DNA of 64,000 nucleotides from Kordia sp. (GTDB lineage: Bacteria; Bacteroidota; Bacteroidia; Flavobacteriales; Flavobacteriaceae): the NCBI GenBank assembly GCA_002733415.1, contig NVVR01000003.1, positions 62,001-126,000 on the forward strand, in the 5' to 3' direction. A program made the translations under genes and the position numbers. Shown in pieces: positions 54,657-62,819 of the stretch. Position 1 is the stretch's first letter. The number at the start of each line of letters is the position of its first letter. The notes below the pieces were generated by a model. That model was given only the letters and a program-made list of their open reading frames with translations, did not search any database and was not told the origin of the DNA.

Positions 54657-56030
54657 ATGAATATACTCAAACATTCATATTTTTCAAAAGCAACCTCTGC
54701 AGCTCCTTTAATAGTATTTAGGATAGGTTTTGGGTTAATGATGTTAGCAAGTATTATACGATTTTGGTATAATGGTTGGATAGAAACCCAATATATACAG
54801 CCTAAATTTTTCTTTTCATATACAGGTTTTGAATGGATAAAACCTTTAGGAGATTTTACGTACCTTTTATTTCTACTTTGCGGTTTAGCAGCTTTTTTTG
54901 TAGCCATCGGCTTAAAGTATAGAATAGCAATTGTAGTATTCTTTTTGAGTTTTACGTATATAGAATTGATGGATAAAACTACTTATCTTAATCATTATTA
55001 TTGTATTAGCTTGTTGAGTCTTGTACTGATTTTTCTTCCAGCTCAAGCACAATTTTCTGTAGATGCATATTTGAATAAAAAAGAATATGTTCAAATTCCT
55101 AAATGGTGTATTGATAGTATAAAATTATTATTAGGAGTTGTTTACTTTTATGCCGGTTTAGCAAAAATAAATTCTGATTGGTTATTTAGAGCTATGCCAT
55201 TAAAAATTTGGCTCCCTTCAAAGTATGACTTACCAATAATCGGTAATACACTAATGCAGCAAGAATGGTTTCATTATGTAATGAGTTGGAGTGGTATGCT
55301 ATATGATTTGTGTATCCCTTTTTTATTATTATATAAACGTACTCGTATATTGGCTTTCGTTGCAGTAGTATTTTTTCATGTATTTACACGAATTTTATTT
55401 CCCATTGGAATGTTTCCCTTTATAATGATTATGAGTACATTAATATTTTTTGAGGCGTCTTTTCACCAGAAAATTATTGGTTTTTTAAGTAATATAATAA
55501 CTCCAATTACTCGATTATTCACAGCAAAAAAAATAGCAGTACAAAATAGCTATTCATATCAATCAAAAAGAGTAATTTTGCCGCTTTTAATAGTGTTTTT
55601 TTCTGTGCAATTACTTTTTCCATTTCGCTATATATGCTATCCTGGAGAATTGTTTTGGACCGAGGAAGGCTACCGGTTTTCTTGGCGTGTTATGTTAATT
55701 GAAAAAGCAGGATATGCTAGTTTTAAAATTGTAAATAGTGAAACAGGTAAGTTTTTTTATGTAGAAAATAACGATTTCCTTACAGCAAGGCAAGAAAAAC
55801 AAATGAGTACACAACCCGATTTTATATTGGAATATGCTCATTTTTTAGGAGATCATTTTAAAAAAGATGGGCATAAAAATATACAAGTATTTGTTGATAG
55901 TTATGTAGGATTAAACGGAAGGTTAAGTAAGCTATTTATTGATCCGAAAGTAGATTTATATAAAGAGAAAGAATCATTGCAACATAAAAATTGGATTTTA
56001 CCATTTAAAGATGAAATTAAAGGATTTTAA
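54657..56030 (+). CDS. HTTM domain-containing membrane protein (VKGC-like)
   Basis: A 457-residue inner-membrane protein with the HTTM (horizontally transferred transmembrane, vitamin K-dependent gamma-carboxylase-related) domain: about six membrane segments between residues 15 and 280, with LIVFRIGFGLMMLAS, LNHYYCISLLSLVLIFLPA and VYFYAGLAKINSDWLFRAMPLKIWL. A soluble C-terminal part (about 310-457) has FWTEEGYRFSWRVMLIEKAG. Human VKGC carboxylates glutamates; the bacterial activity is unknown. The position between imelysin and a TonB-dependent receptor gene, overlapping the latter by 20 bp, ties it to metal uptake. Confidence 0.9.
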   Translation: MNILKHSYFSKATSAAPLIVFRIGFGLMMLASIIRFWYNGWIETQYIQPKFFFSYTGFEWIKPLGDFTYLLFLLCGLAAFFVAIGLKYRIAIVVFFLSFTYIELMDKTTYLNHYYCISLLSLVLIFLPAQAQFSVDAYLNKKEYVQIPKWCIDSIKLLLGVVYFYAGLAKINSDWLFRAMPLKIWLPSKYDLPIIGNTLMQQEWFHYVMSWSGMLYDLCIPFLLLYKRTRILAFVAVVFFHVFTRILFPIGMFPFIMIMSTLIFFEASFHQKIIGFLSNIITPITRLFTAKKIAVQNSYSYQSKRVILPLLIVFFSVQLLFPFRYICYPGELFWTEEGYRFSWRVMLIEKAGYASFKIVNSETGKFFYVENNDFLTARQEKQMSTQPDFILEYAHFLGDHFKKDGHKNIQVFVDSYVGLNGRLSKLFIDPKVDLYKEKESLQHKNWILPFKDEIKGF

Positions 56031-58428
56031 ATTAAGCATATTGTTTTTGTTTTTGTCATTTTCGATAATGGCACAAAATAAGGTGTCAGGAAAAGTAACG
56101 AATCATAAAAAAAATATTGTTGCTGATGTAAGTATTTATGATAAAGCAGGTGGCCTGCTTTCGAAAACAGATGCTAAAGGGCTATATGAGTTTGAAACTA
56201 GTAAAAATACTATCACATTAGTTTTCTTTTCAGAAACTTATGCGATGACTGAAGATGTAGTAGAGGTTGTTTCTTCAACAATTTTTAATAAAACTTTACA
56301 GCCAATTGGCGGACGGTTATCCGAAGTCGAAATTAAGAACCGAAAAAAAGAAGTGTTTGCATTAAAGCATTTAAATGATGTTGAGGAAACCGCTATTTAT
56401 GCAGGTAAAAAAACAGAAGTAGTATTGGTGTCAGCTTCTATGGCGGCCATTGCAACTAACAATGCGCGCCAATTGTACAGTCAAGTTGCGGGTTTAAATA
56501 TATATGAAACTGATGATGCAGGATTGCAATTGAGTATCGGAGGTAGAGGGTTGGATCCTAACCGAACAGCAAATTTTAACACCCGTCAAAATGGATATGA
56601 TATCAGTGCGGATGTATTAGGATATCCAGAAAGTTATTATACACCTGCGGCAGCTGGATTGGAAGAAATTCAAATAATTCGTGGTGCAGCATCATTACAA
56701 TACGGGACTCAGTTTGGAGGATTGATTAATTTTAAAATGAAACAACCTACTGTTGATAAAAAAATAGCTGTAGTTTCTCGTTTTACTACTGGAAGTAATA
56801 ACCTAGCTACTAACTTTACAAGCTTAAGTGGTACAGTAAATAAGTTTAGTTACTATACCTATTACAATTATAAACAAGGAGATGGATTTAGACCAAATTC
56901 AAAATTTGAGGCCAAAAATGCATTCGGACATTTTGGCTACCAATTTACACCAAAAACAAAACTAACTGCGGATATTACTTACATGAGTTATTTAGCACAA
57001 CAAGCAGGAGGATTATCTGATAGTATGTTTGCTGAAAATCCATTACAAAGTAATCGATCACGTAATTGGTTTGAGGTGAATTGGTTGTTATACAATTTAA
57101 AATTAGCGCATCAATTTTCTGATAAAACTAATTTCACGCTTAACTTTTTTGGTTTGAATGCCCAGCGTAATGCTTTAGGATACAGAACAAATAGGGTAAA
57201 AGAACCAGATGTACTTACTGCACCAAGAGATTTAATAAAAGGACATTTTAAAAACTTTGGTTTTGAAGCTCGTTTGCTACATAAATATAAATTGTTTAAT
57301 AAAAAGAATGTATTTTTAATAGGCACGAAATATTATAAGGCTAGAAACACTGATTGTCAAGGACCTGGGACTATAGATTCTGACCCGAATTTTGAATTTG
57401 ATTCTACTCAATTGGATACCTATCATTCACAATCTGATTTTACATTTCCAAATCAAAATATATCAGTATTTGGTGAAAATATATTTTATGTAAATGATAG
57501 ATTGTCCATTACCCCAGGGTTTCGTTTTGAGTATATAAAAACTGAAACTGAGGGAATTTACCAGAAGATAGGACTTAATGGGGCTGGTGGTGTTTCCTTT
57601 ATAGAGACTGAAGAGGATAATAGAGTTTTGGAAAGAAATTTTGTGTTGTTAGGTTTAGGACTAAGTTATAAGCCAAATAAAATTTTAGAAGTTTATGCAA
57701 ATGCATCTCAAAATTATAGATCGGTGACTTTTTCTGATATACGAATAAACAACCCTTCATATGCTGTAGATCCTGACATTACTGATGAGAAAGGATATAC
57801 GCTTGATTTAGGATTTCGAGGAAATCTTAAAAAATATGTGTCCTATGATATAGGTGTTTTTGGCTTATTTTATAATGATAGAATTGGTTTAGAACAACGT
57901 GAAGTTGAAAATTTCCAAATAAAAAACTTCAGAACCAATATTGGAGATGCACTTATATATGGTTTTGAATCATTAATTGATGTTGATTTGAAGCGTATTT
58001 TGATTAAGAATAATAATGATATCAACTTTAATATTTTTGCTAATACTTCTGTTGTTAATTCAAAATATATTGACAACCCAGATAAAAAAGTAGAGTTTAC
58101 CCCTGAATTTAATTTTAAAACAGGGGTGAAATTTGGGTATCAAAACCTAATAGGAGCAATACAATATTCGTATTTATCTAGTCAGTTTACGGATGCTTCA
58201 AATGAACCTGAAACTGATCCTGTTAGCGGTTTATTAGGTCCTATACCAAGTTATGATGTGTTGGATATTTCATTATCGTATACCTACAAACGTTTTAAGT
58301 TGGAAACTGGATTAAATAATGTATTGGATAATAGTTATTTCACACGGAGAGCTACAGGCTATCCTGGACCAGGAATTATTCCATCATCACCTAGAAACTG
58401 GTATGCGACAATACAGGTGAAGTTGTAA
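56011..58428 (+). CDS. TonB-dependent receptor (FecA-like)
   Basis: An 805-residue outer-membrane receptor: signal peptide (MKLKDFKLSILFLFLSFSIMAQN), a carboxypeptidase-regulatory-like domain (KVSGKVTNHKKNIVADVSIY), a plug domain (about 115-235, IETDDAGLQLSIGGRGLDPNR-like, EIQIIRGAASLQYGTQFGG) and a 22-strand barrel ending SSPRNWYATIQVKL with the typical aromatic-rich terminus. The plug resembles ferric-citrate type receptors. Its start overlaps the HTTM gene end by 20 bp. With the siderophore biosynthesis genes downstream it may take up the product, or another iron complex; the sequence does not decide. Confidence 0.92.
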   Translation: MKLKDFKLSILFLFLSFSIMAQNKVSGKVTNHKKNIVADVSIYDKAGGLLSKTDAKGLYEFETSKNTITLVFFSETYAMTEDVVEVVSSTIFNKTLQPIGGRLSEVEIKNRKKEVFALKHLNDVEETAIYAGKKTEVVLVSASMAAIATNNARQLYSQVAGLNIYETDDAGLQLSIGGRGLDPNRTANFNTRQNGYDISADVLGYPESYYTPAAAGLEEIQIIRGAASLQYGTQFGGLINFKMKQPTVDKKIAVVSRFTTGSNNLATNFTSLSGTVNKFSYYTYYNYKQGDGFRPNSKFEAKNAFGHFGYQFTPKTKLTADITYMSYLAQQAGGLSDSMFAENPLQSNRSRNWFEVNWLLYNLKLAHQFSDKTNFTLNFFGLNAQRNALGYRTNRVKEPDVLTAPRDLIKGHFKNFGFEARLLHKYKLFNKKNVFLIGTKYYKARNTDCQGPGTIDSDPNFEFDSTQLDTYHSQSDFTFPNQNISVFGENIFYVNDRLSITPGFRFEYIKTETEGIYQKIGLNGAGGVSFIETEEDNRVLERNFVLLGLGLSYKPNKILEVYANASQNYRSVTFSDIRINNPSYAVDPDITDEKGYTLDLGFRGNLKKYVSYDIGVFGLFYNDRIGLEQREVENFQIKNFRTNIGDALIYGFESLIDVDLKRILIKNNNDINFNIFANTSVVNSKYIDNPDKKVEFTPEFNFKTGVKFGYQNLIGAIQYSYLSSQFTDASNEPETDPVSGLLGPIPSYDVLDISLSYTYKRFKLETGLNNVLDNSYFTRRATGYPGPGIIPSSPRNWYATIQVKL

Positions 58429-58451
58429 TAAACGAAAATATTATTTTTATG

Positions 58452-58479
58452 AAGGCTGTCTGAAAGGACGGCTTTTTTT
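58452..58479 (+). terminator. Terminator after the TonB-dependent receptor gene
   Basis: Stem AAGGCTGTCT / GGACGGCTTT with one bulged base, then a T-run, 24 bp past the stop codon. Confidence 0.82.
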
Positions 58480-58744
58480 ATTGCTACTTGGGGGTAATAC
58501 CTAATAGTTCTTTCTCGTTAATTAATACATGTTTGATGGATTCACCAATTAATTTTAATTGAATTAATATATTACATTCATTATCCTTTTCGACTAGTAT
58601 TTTATACTTGCTCTATCAATCAATTATTTTTCTTATTACTAATGTTTAATTTTTAATGATTTAGTAATGTGGTATATATTGGTTTGATAAATTCTTGCGT
58701 CTTTTTTATTCCTAAACTCGTCATTTTATAGCTCCATTGTATTC

Positions 58745-58752
58745 TATTTTTG
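58745..58752 (+). promoter_or_regulatory. Bacteroidota -7 box (TATTTTTG) of the siderophore operon
   Basis: TATTTTTG fits TAnnTTTG and lies 36 bp before the first siderophore gene, immediately upstream of the operator-like site. Confidence 0.65.
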
Positions 58753-58761
58753 TTTTAATAT

Positions 58762-58784
58762 TTATTTAGAATGAATAAAAATAA
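58762..58784 (+). promoter_or_regulatory. Candidate iron-responsive operator, copy 3
   Basis: TTATTTAGAATGAATAAAAA begins a 23 bp imperfect palindrome (TTATTT at one end, AAATAA at the other). It is near-identical to the site at 53475-53497 and located at the expected transcription start of the siderophore operon. It is the best of the three candidates for a Fur-type repressor site. Confidence 0.58.
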
Positions 58785-58787
58785 GAA

Positions 58788-60290
58788 ATGAATTTAGAAT
58801 CCCATTTATTAGAGAAAGAAACAAATGTCAACCAATTACTTAACAATAAAAATAAGGAGTTATATAAAGAGAACATATCAAGTACAGTAGAATATATTTT
58901 AGATTTTTTAAATAATGATAATTTCTATAGTGGAATATCCGTATCAGAATTAAAAGAAAAATTTTCATCTAAAAATAAAACTGTATCAAATGTGATGAGT
59001 ATGGATGAGGCTTTAATAGAGCTTAAAGAAATTTTTCTTGATCATGCAATCGCATTTAATAATCCATCATATGTAGCGCATTTAAATTGCCCTGTTACAA
59101 TTTCTTCTTTAGTTGGAGACCTCATTGCAAGTGCTGTAAATACCGCTGTTGAAACATGGGATCAAAGTACCTCAGCAACTTTAATAGAACAATATATAAT
59201 TGATTGGATTACTGAGCGCATGAAATTGCCATCAAATGCTGATGGGGTATTTACAAGTGGTGGTACACAATCCAATTTCATGGGGTTACTGTTAGCGCGT
59301 GATCATTATGCTTTTAAGTATTTTGGTATAAATATTAAAGAAAAAGGTTGGGATCCTGTAATTAGTAAGTTCCGGTTTTTTTGCTCTGAGAAAGCACATT
59401 TTAGTATAAAAAAAAATGCGGCATTACTAGGAATGGGCTATGATGCTGTAGTATCAGTTGCTACAAATGATAAGTTTGAAATGGATTCCAATGAATTGGT
59501 TTTAGCGATTGAAAAGGAAAAACAAAATGGAAATATTCCAATAGGAGTAGTGGCAACAACTGGAACTACTGATTATGGAAGTTTTGATCCAGTTTTATCA
59601 ATAAGTAAAATTGCTAAGCAAGATAATATGTGGTTGCATGTAGATGGGGCTTATGGTGGTTGCTTTGTATTATCTGAATTACATAAGGCGTTATTTAACG
59701 GAGTTCAATATGCAGATTCTATTACAATAGATTTTCATAAATCATTATTTCAACCAGTATGTTCAAGTGCCTTTTTGGTAGCCGATAAGTTAAATTTTAG
59801 GTATGTTTCTCATTATGCGGATTATTTAAACCCAATAGAAACAAAAGATAGTGAACAGGTAAATTTAATTACAAAATCAATTCAAACCACGAGACGGTTT
59901 GATGCGCTCAAATTATGGTTTACTCTAAAAGTAACTGGAGAGAAAAATCTAGCAGGTTATTTAGAAACGGTACATAAACTAGCCGTTGATACATATGAAT
60001 TATTAAATGATGATTCAAATTTTGAAACCCTCCATTCTCCTACATTGAGTACAGTTGTTTTTAGGTATAAGGCAAAAGGTATAGAAGTAGATAGTATTAA
60101 TAATATGGTTAACATATATGTTAAAAATAGTTTGTTTAAAGAAGGGAAGGCTTCTGTTGCATCAACAAAACATAATAACAAAACATATTTGAAATTCACT
60201 TTATTAAATCCTAATGTTACTTTAAGTGATATGGAGAATGTAGTGAATATGATAAAAGAAAAAGCAGCTAATTACAATAAAAACAATTAA
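58788..60290 (+). CDS. PLP-dependent lysine decarboxylase of siderophore synthesis (BibA/DesA-like)
   Basis: A 500-residue group II (glutamate decarboxylase-type) decarboxylase. The cofactor lysine is K318 in the SITIDFHKSL motif, D286 in HVDGAYGG binds the pyridine nitrogen and H204 (EKAHFS) is the stacking residue. The family makes cadaverine from lysine, or other diamines. As the first gene of the cluster with a lysine N-hydroxylase and a GNAT-IucA/IucC fusion it most likely provides cadaverine for a hydroxamate siderophore. It is led by the promoter and operator-like site at 58745-58784. Confidence 0.9.
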   Translation: MNLESHLLEKETNVNQLLNNKNKELYKENISSTVEYILDFLNNDNFYSGISVSELKEKFSSKNKTVSNVMSMDEALIELKEIFLDHAIAFNNPSYVAHLNCPVTISSLVGDLIASAVNTAVETWDQSTSATLIEQYIIDWITERMKLPSNADGVFTSGGTQSNFMGLLLARDHYAFKYFGINIKEKGWDPVISKFRFFCSEKAHFSIKKNAALLGMGYDAVVSVATNDKFEMDSNELVLAIEKEKQNGNIPIGVVATTGTTDYGSFDPVLSISKIAKQDNMWLHVDGAYGGCFVLSELHKALFNGVQYADSITIDFHKSLFQPVCSSAFLVADKLNFRYVSHYADYLNPIETKDSEQVNLITKSIQTTRRFDALKLWFTLKVTGEKNLAGYLETVHKLAVDTYELLNDDSNFETLHSPTLSTVVFRYKAKGIEVDSINNMVNIYVKNSLFKEGKASVASTKHNNKTYLKFTLLNPNVTLSDMENVVNMIKEKAANYNKNN

Positions 60291-60293
60291 ACG

Positions 60294-61628
60294 ATGAGTG
60301 AAATATTAGATTTTATAGGAGTAGGTGTAGGTCCATTTAATTTGAGTTTGGCATGTTTAACGAAGCCTTTAAATGAGTTAAATGGTATTTTCTTTGATAA
60401 AAAAGAAAAGTTTAATTGGCACCCTGGAATGTTGTTGCAAGACGCGACTTTACAAGTCCCTTTTATGGCAGATTTAGTGAGTTTAGCAGATCCAACAAGT
60501 CCATTGAGTTTTTTAAATTACTTAAAACAAAATGGAAAAATATATTCATTTTATATTCGAGAAAATTTTTATGTATTAAGAAATGAGTATAATCAATACT
60601 GCCAATGGGCTATTAAGCAATTGGATAATATACAATTTAATATCGAAGTACTTCAAGTCTATTATAATGCAGATGAAAGTTGTTATCATGTAACAACAAT
60701 TTCTGCAATTACCGATGAAGTAATAACGTATCAAGCTCGAAAATTAATTTTAGGAACAGGTACAGTCCCATATATTCCAGATAATTGTAAACACTTAAAA
60801 AATGATATAACACACTCTTCAAACTACATAAACAACAAGAAAACTTTACAAAGAAAAGAAAGTATTACGATTGTTGGGAGTGGACAGAGCGCAGCAGAAA
60901 TTTTTTACGACCTGTTACAAGATATTGATACTTTTGATTATGAACTAAATTGGATAACTCGATCACCTCGTTATTTCCCTCTTGAATATACTAAGTTAAC
61001 TTTGGAAATGACTTCACCAGAGTATGTTGATTATTTTTATAATTTACCTCAGTATAAGCGTGATATTTTAATAAAAAAGCAAAAACATTTATATAAAGGA
61101 ATAAATGAGAGCTTGATTAATGATATCTATGATTTATTGTATACGAAGAAAATAACTCACCCAGATATGAAGGTGAATTTGCGAACTAATTCTGCTTTAG
61201 AAAAAGTAAGCGTTGATAAAGCTACTAAGGAGTTTCAATTAACATTCTACCAACAAGAACAAGACAAATATTATTTAAAAAAGACTAATGGGTTAATCTT
61301 ATCTACTGGATATTGCTACCAAGCACCAAATTTTATTGAAGGAATTAAGGAGCGAATAAAATGGGATAATAAAGGACGTTATAATGTAAACAGAAATTAT
61401 ACGATAGATCATAACGAATCAGAAATATTCATTCAAAATGCCGAATTGCACACACACGGATTTGTGAGCCCTGATTTAGGTATGGTGTGTTATAAAAATG
61501 CTCAAATAGTAAAATACTTAACTGGAAAAGAATACTATCCTATTGAAAAAAATATTGCTTTCCAACAGTTTGAAGTGTGTAAAGAGGAAGAGTTAATGGA
61601 GCAAAAACAATTTTTAGAACTTTTATAA
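60294..61628 (+). CDS. Lysine/cadaverine N6-monooxygenase (IucD/BibB-like)
   Basis: A 444-residue flavoprotein N-hydroxylase. FAD binding is shown by DFIGVGVGPFNLSLACL at the start, a substrate- and FAD-contact segment by WHPGMLLQDATLQVPFMADL, NADPH binding by ITIVGSGQSAAEIFYDLL near residue 195, and the C-terminal segment by LILSTGYCY. It hydroxylates the terminal amine to form the hydroxamate precursor. It lies 3 bp after the decarboxylase gene and overlaps the MFS gene as TAATG. Confidence 0.94.
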   Translation: MSEILDFIGVGVGPFNLSLACLTKPLNELNGIFFDKKEKFNWHPGMLLQDATLQVPFMADLVSLADPTSPLSFLNYLKQNGKIYSFYIRENFYVLRNEYNQYCQWAIKQLDNIQFNIEVLQVYYNADESCYHVTTISAITDEVITYQARKLILGTGTVPYIPDNCKHLKNDITHSSNYINNKKTLQRKESITIVGSGQSAAEIFYDLLQDIDTFDYELNWITRSPRYFPLEYTKLTLEMTSPEYVDYFYNLPQYKRDILIKKQKHLYKGINESLINDIYDLLYTKKITHPDMKVNLRTNSALEKVSVDKATKEFQLTFYQQEQDKYYLKKTNGLILSTGYCYQAPNFIEGIKERIKWDNKGRYNVNRNYTIDHNESEIFIQNAELHTHGFVSPDLGMVCYKNAQIVKYLTGKEYYPIEKNIAFQQFEVCKEEELMEQKQFLELL

Positions 61629-62800
61629 TGGGGATACGTTTTTATTTAATTTTAATGACATTAGTTGCAGTAGTAAGTGATTATTTGTTGCATCCTTTTT
61701 ACCCTCAGTTTTTTAAAGCACGGTTTGGAGTGTCAGATCCTAAAATAGTTGGGTATTATTTTGCTGCTATATGCTTCATGGTAATGATATCATTCCCATT
61801 TTGGGCCTATGTTTCTAAAAAAGTATCCGAATTGAAAATTTTAATAGGCACCCAATTAATTGCAGGAATATTAGCCTTATGCTGTTTTTGGACAAACTCT
61901 TATCTTAATTTTTGGATATTATCCTTAGTAATGGTGCTTTTTAAAGCAAGTTATTTACTAGTGTATCCGTATATCTTAAAAATTGTAAAAAAAGAGGAGC
62001 ATACACAAACAATAGGGGTGTTATCAGTAGTGGTGCATTTAGGAGGTGTATTAGGAGCTGTTTTAGGAGGGCTCGTTATTGATTTTATCCATACTAGTTA
62101 TATATTTTTAATTATGGCAGCAGGTGATTTTATTCAAATGTTTATGAGTATGTACTTGCTAAAAGGTAAGAAATATAAAACGCCCCATGTTGTAGAAAAT
62201 CATTCAGTAGTAAAAAATCATAGGGCATCTAAGCTATTTATTGTTAAAATAGGACTGATTACGCTCATCTTATATTTTAGTGATTTTTTAATCAGACCAT
62301 TCTTTTCAAAGTATTGGGAAGTCATCTCTATTTATAATAGCAAATTTATAACAGGCTTAGTGTATGCAATACCTGCAGTAGTTGCTTTACTAGCATTATG
62401 GTTTAGTAATAAAGGAAAAAGTCAATCTTTTAATGGTGTAATTCCTTGTTTACTAATAGGTATTGTAGGTTTATTGTTACAAGGTTCGCAATTAGATAGT
62501 GTTGTAATTGGAGGAAGAATAATATACGGATGGGCAGTATTTAAAGGAGTTGTTTTGTTTGATACTTTACTTTTTGAATTAAGTACTCCTGAATCCTATG
62601 CAACGGATTATAGTAAAGTTCACTTTTTTCAAAATCTAGGAGTATTACTGGCTTCTTTTTCTGTAGGGATATTGGTAGACTATCAAGGGTTGTATATACC
62701 ATTTACTATTGCCGGTATAGGTTTCTTTATAACACTTATTTGTTATGTTTTTCTTTTTAAAGTAAAGCCCTCAAGCATATTTAAAGTAGCTACTAACTAA
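61628..62800 (+). CDS. MFS transporter, probable siderophore exporter
   Basis: A 390-residue inner-membrane protein with about 12 helices (LILMTLVAVVSDYLLHPFYP, GYYFAAICFMVMISFPFWAY, GVLGAVLGGLVIDFIHTSYI). The MFS motif A-like loop (FPFWAYVSKKVSELKI) after the second helix supports the family. Location inside the siderophore operon, overlapping the preceding gene by one base and followed 19 bp later by the synthetase gene, suggests export of the siderophore. Some MFS proteins in such clusters instead import it, so direction is inferred. Confidence 0.88.
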   Translation: MGIRFYLILMTLVAVVSDYLLHPFYPQFFKARFGVSDPKIVGYYFAAICFMVMISFPFWAYVSKKVSELKILIGTQLIAGILALCCFWTNSYLNFWILSLVMVLFKASYLLVYPYILKIVKKEEHTQTIGVLSVVVHLGGVLGAVLGGLVIDFIHTSYIFLIMAAGDFIQMFMSMYLLKGKKYKTPHVVENHSVVKNHRASKLFIVKIGLITLILYFSDFLIRPFFSKYWEVISIYNSKFITGLVYAIPAVVALLALWFSNKGKSQSFNGVIPCLLIGIVGLLLQGSQLDSVVIGGRIIYGWAVFKGVVLFDTLLFELSTPESYATDYSKVHFFQNLGVLLASFSVGILVDYQGLYIPFTIAGIGFFITLICYVFLFKVKPSSIFKVATN

Positions 62801-62819
62801 TGTATAAAATATATAGACT

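Larger units (their letters stand above)
58429..58787. other. Intergenic region with terminator, promoter and operator-like site
   Basis: About 360 bp. It contains the terminator of the TonB receptor gene (58452-58479), AT-rich DNA without a gene, the promoter box at 58745-58752 and the operator-like palindrome at 58762-58784. Confidence 0.6.
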
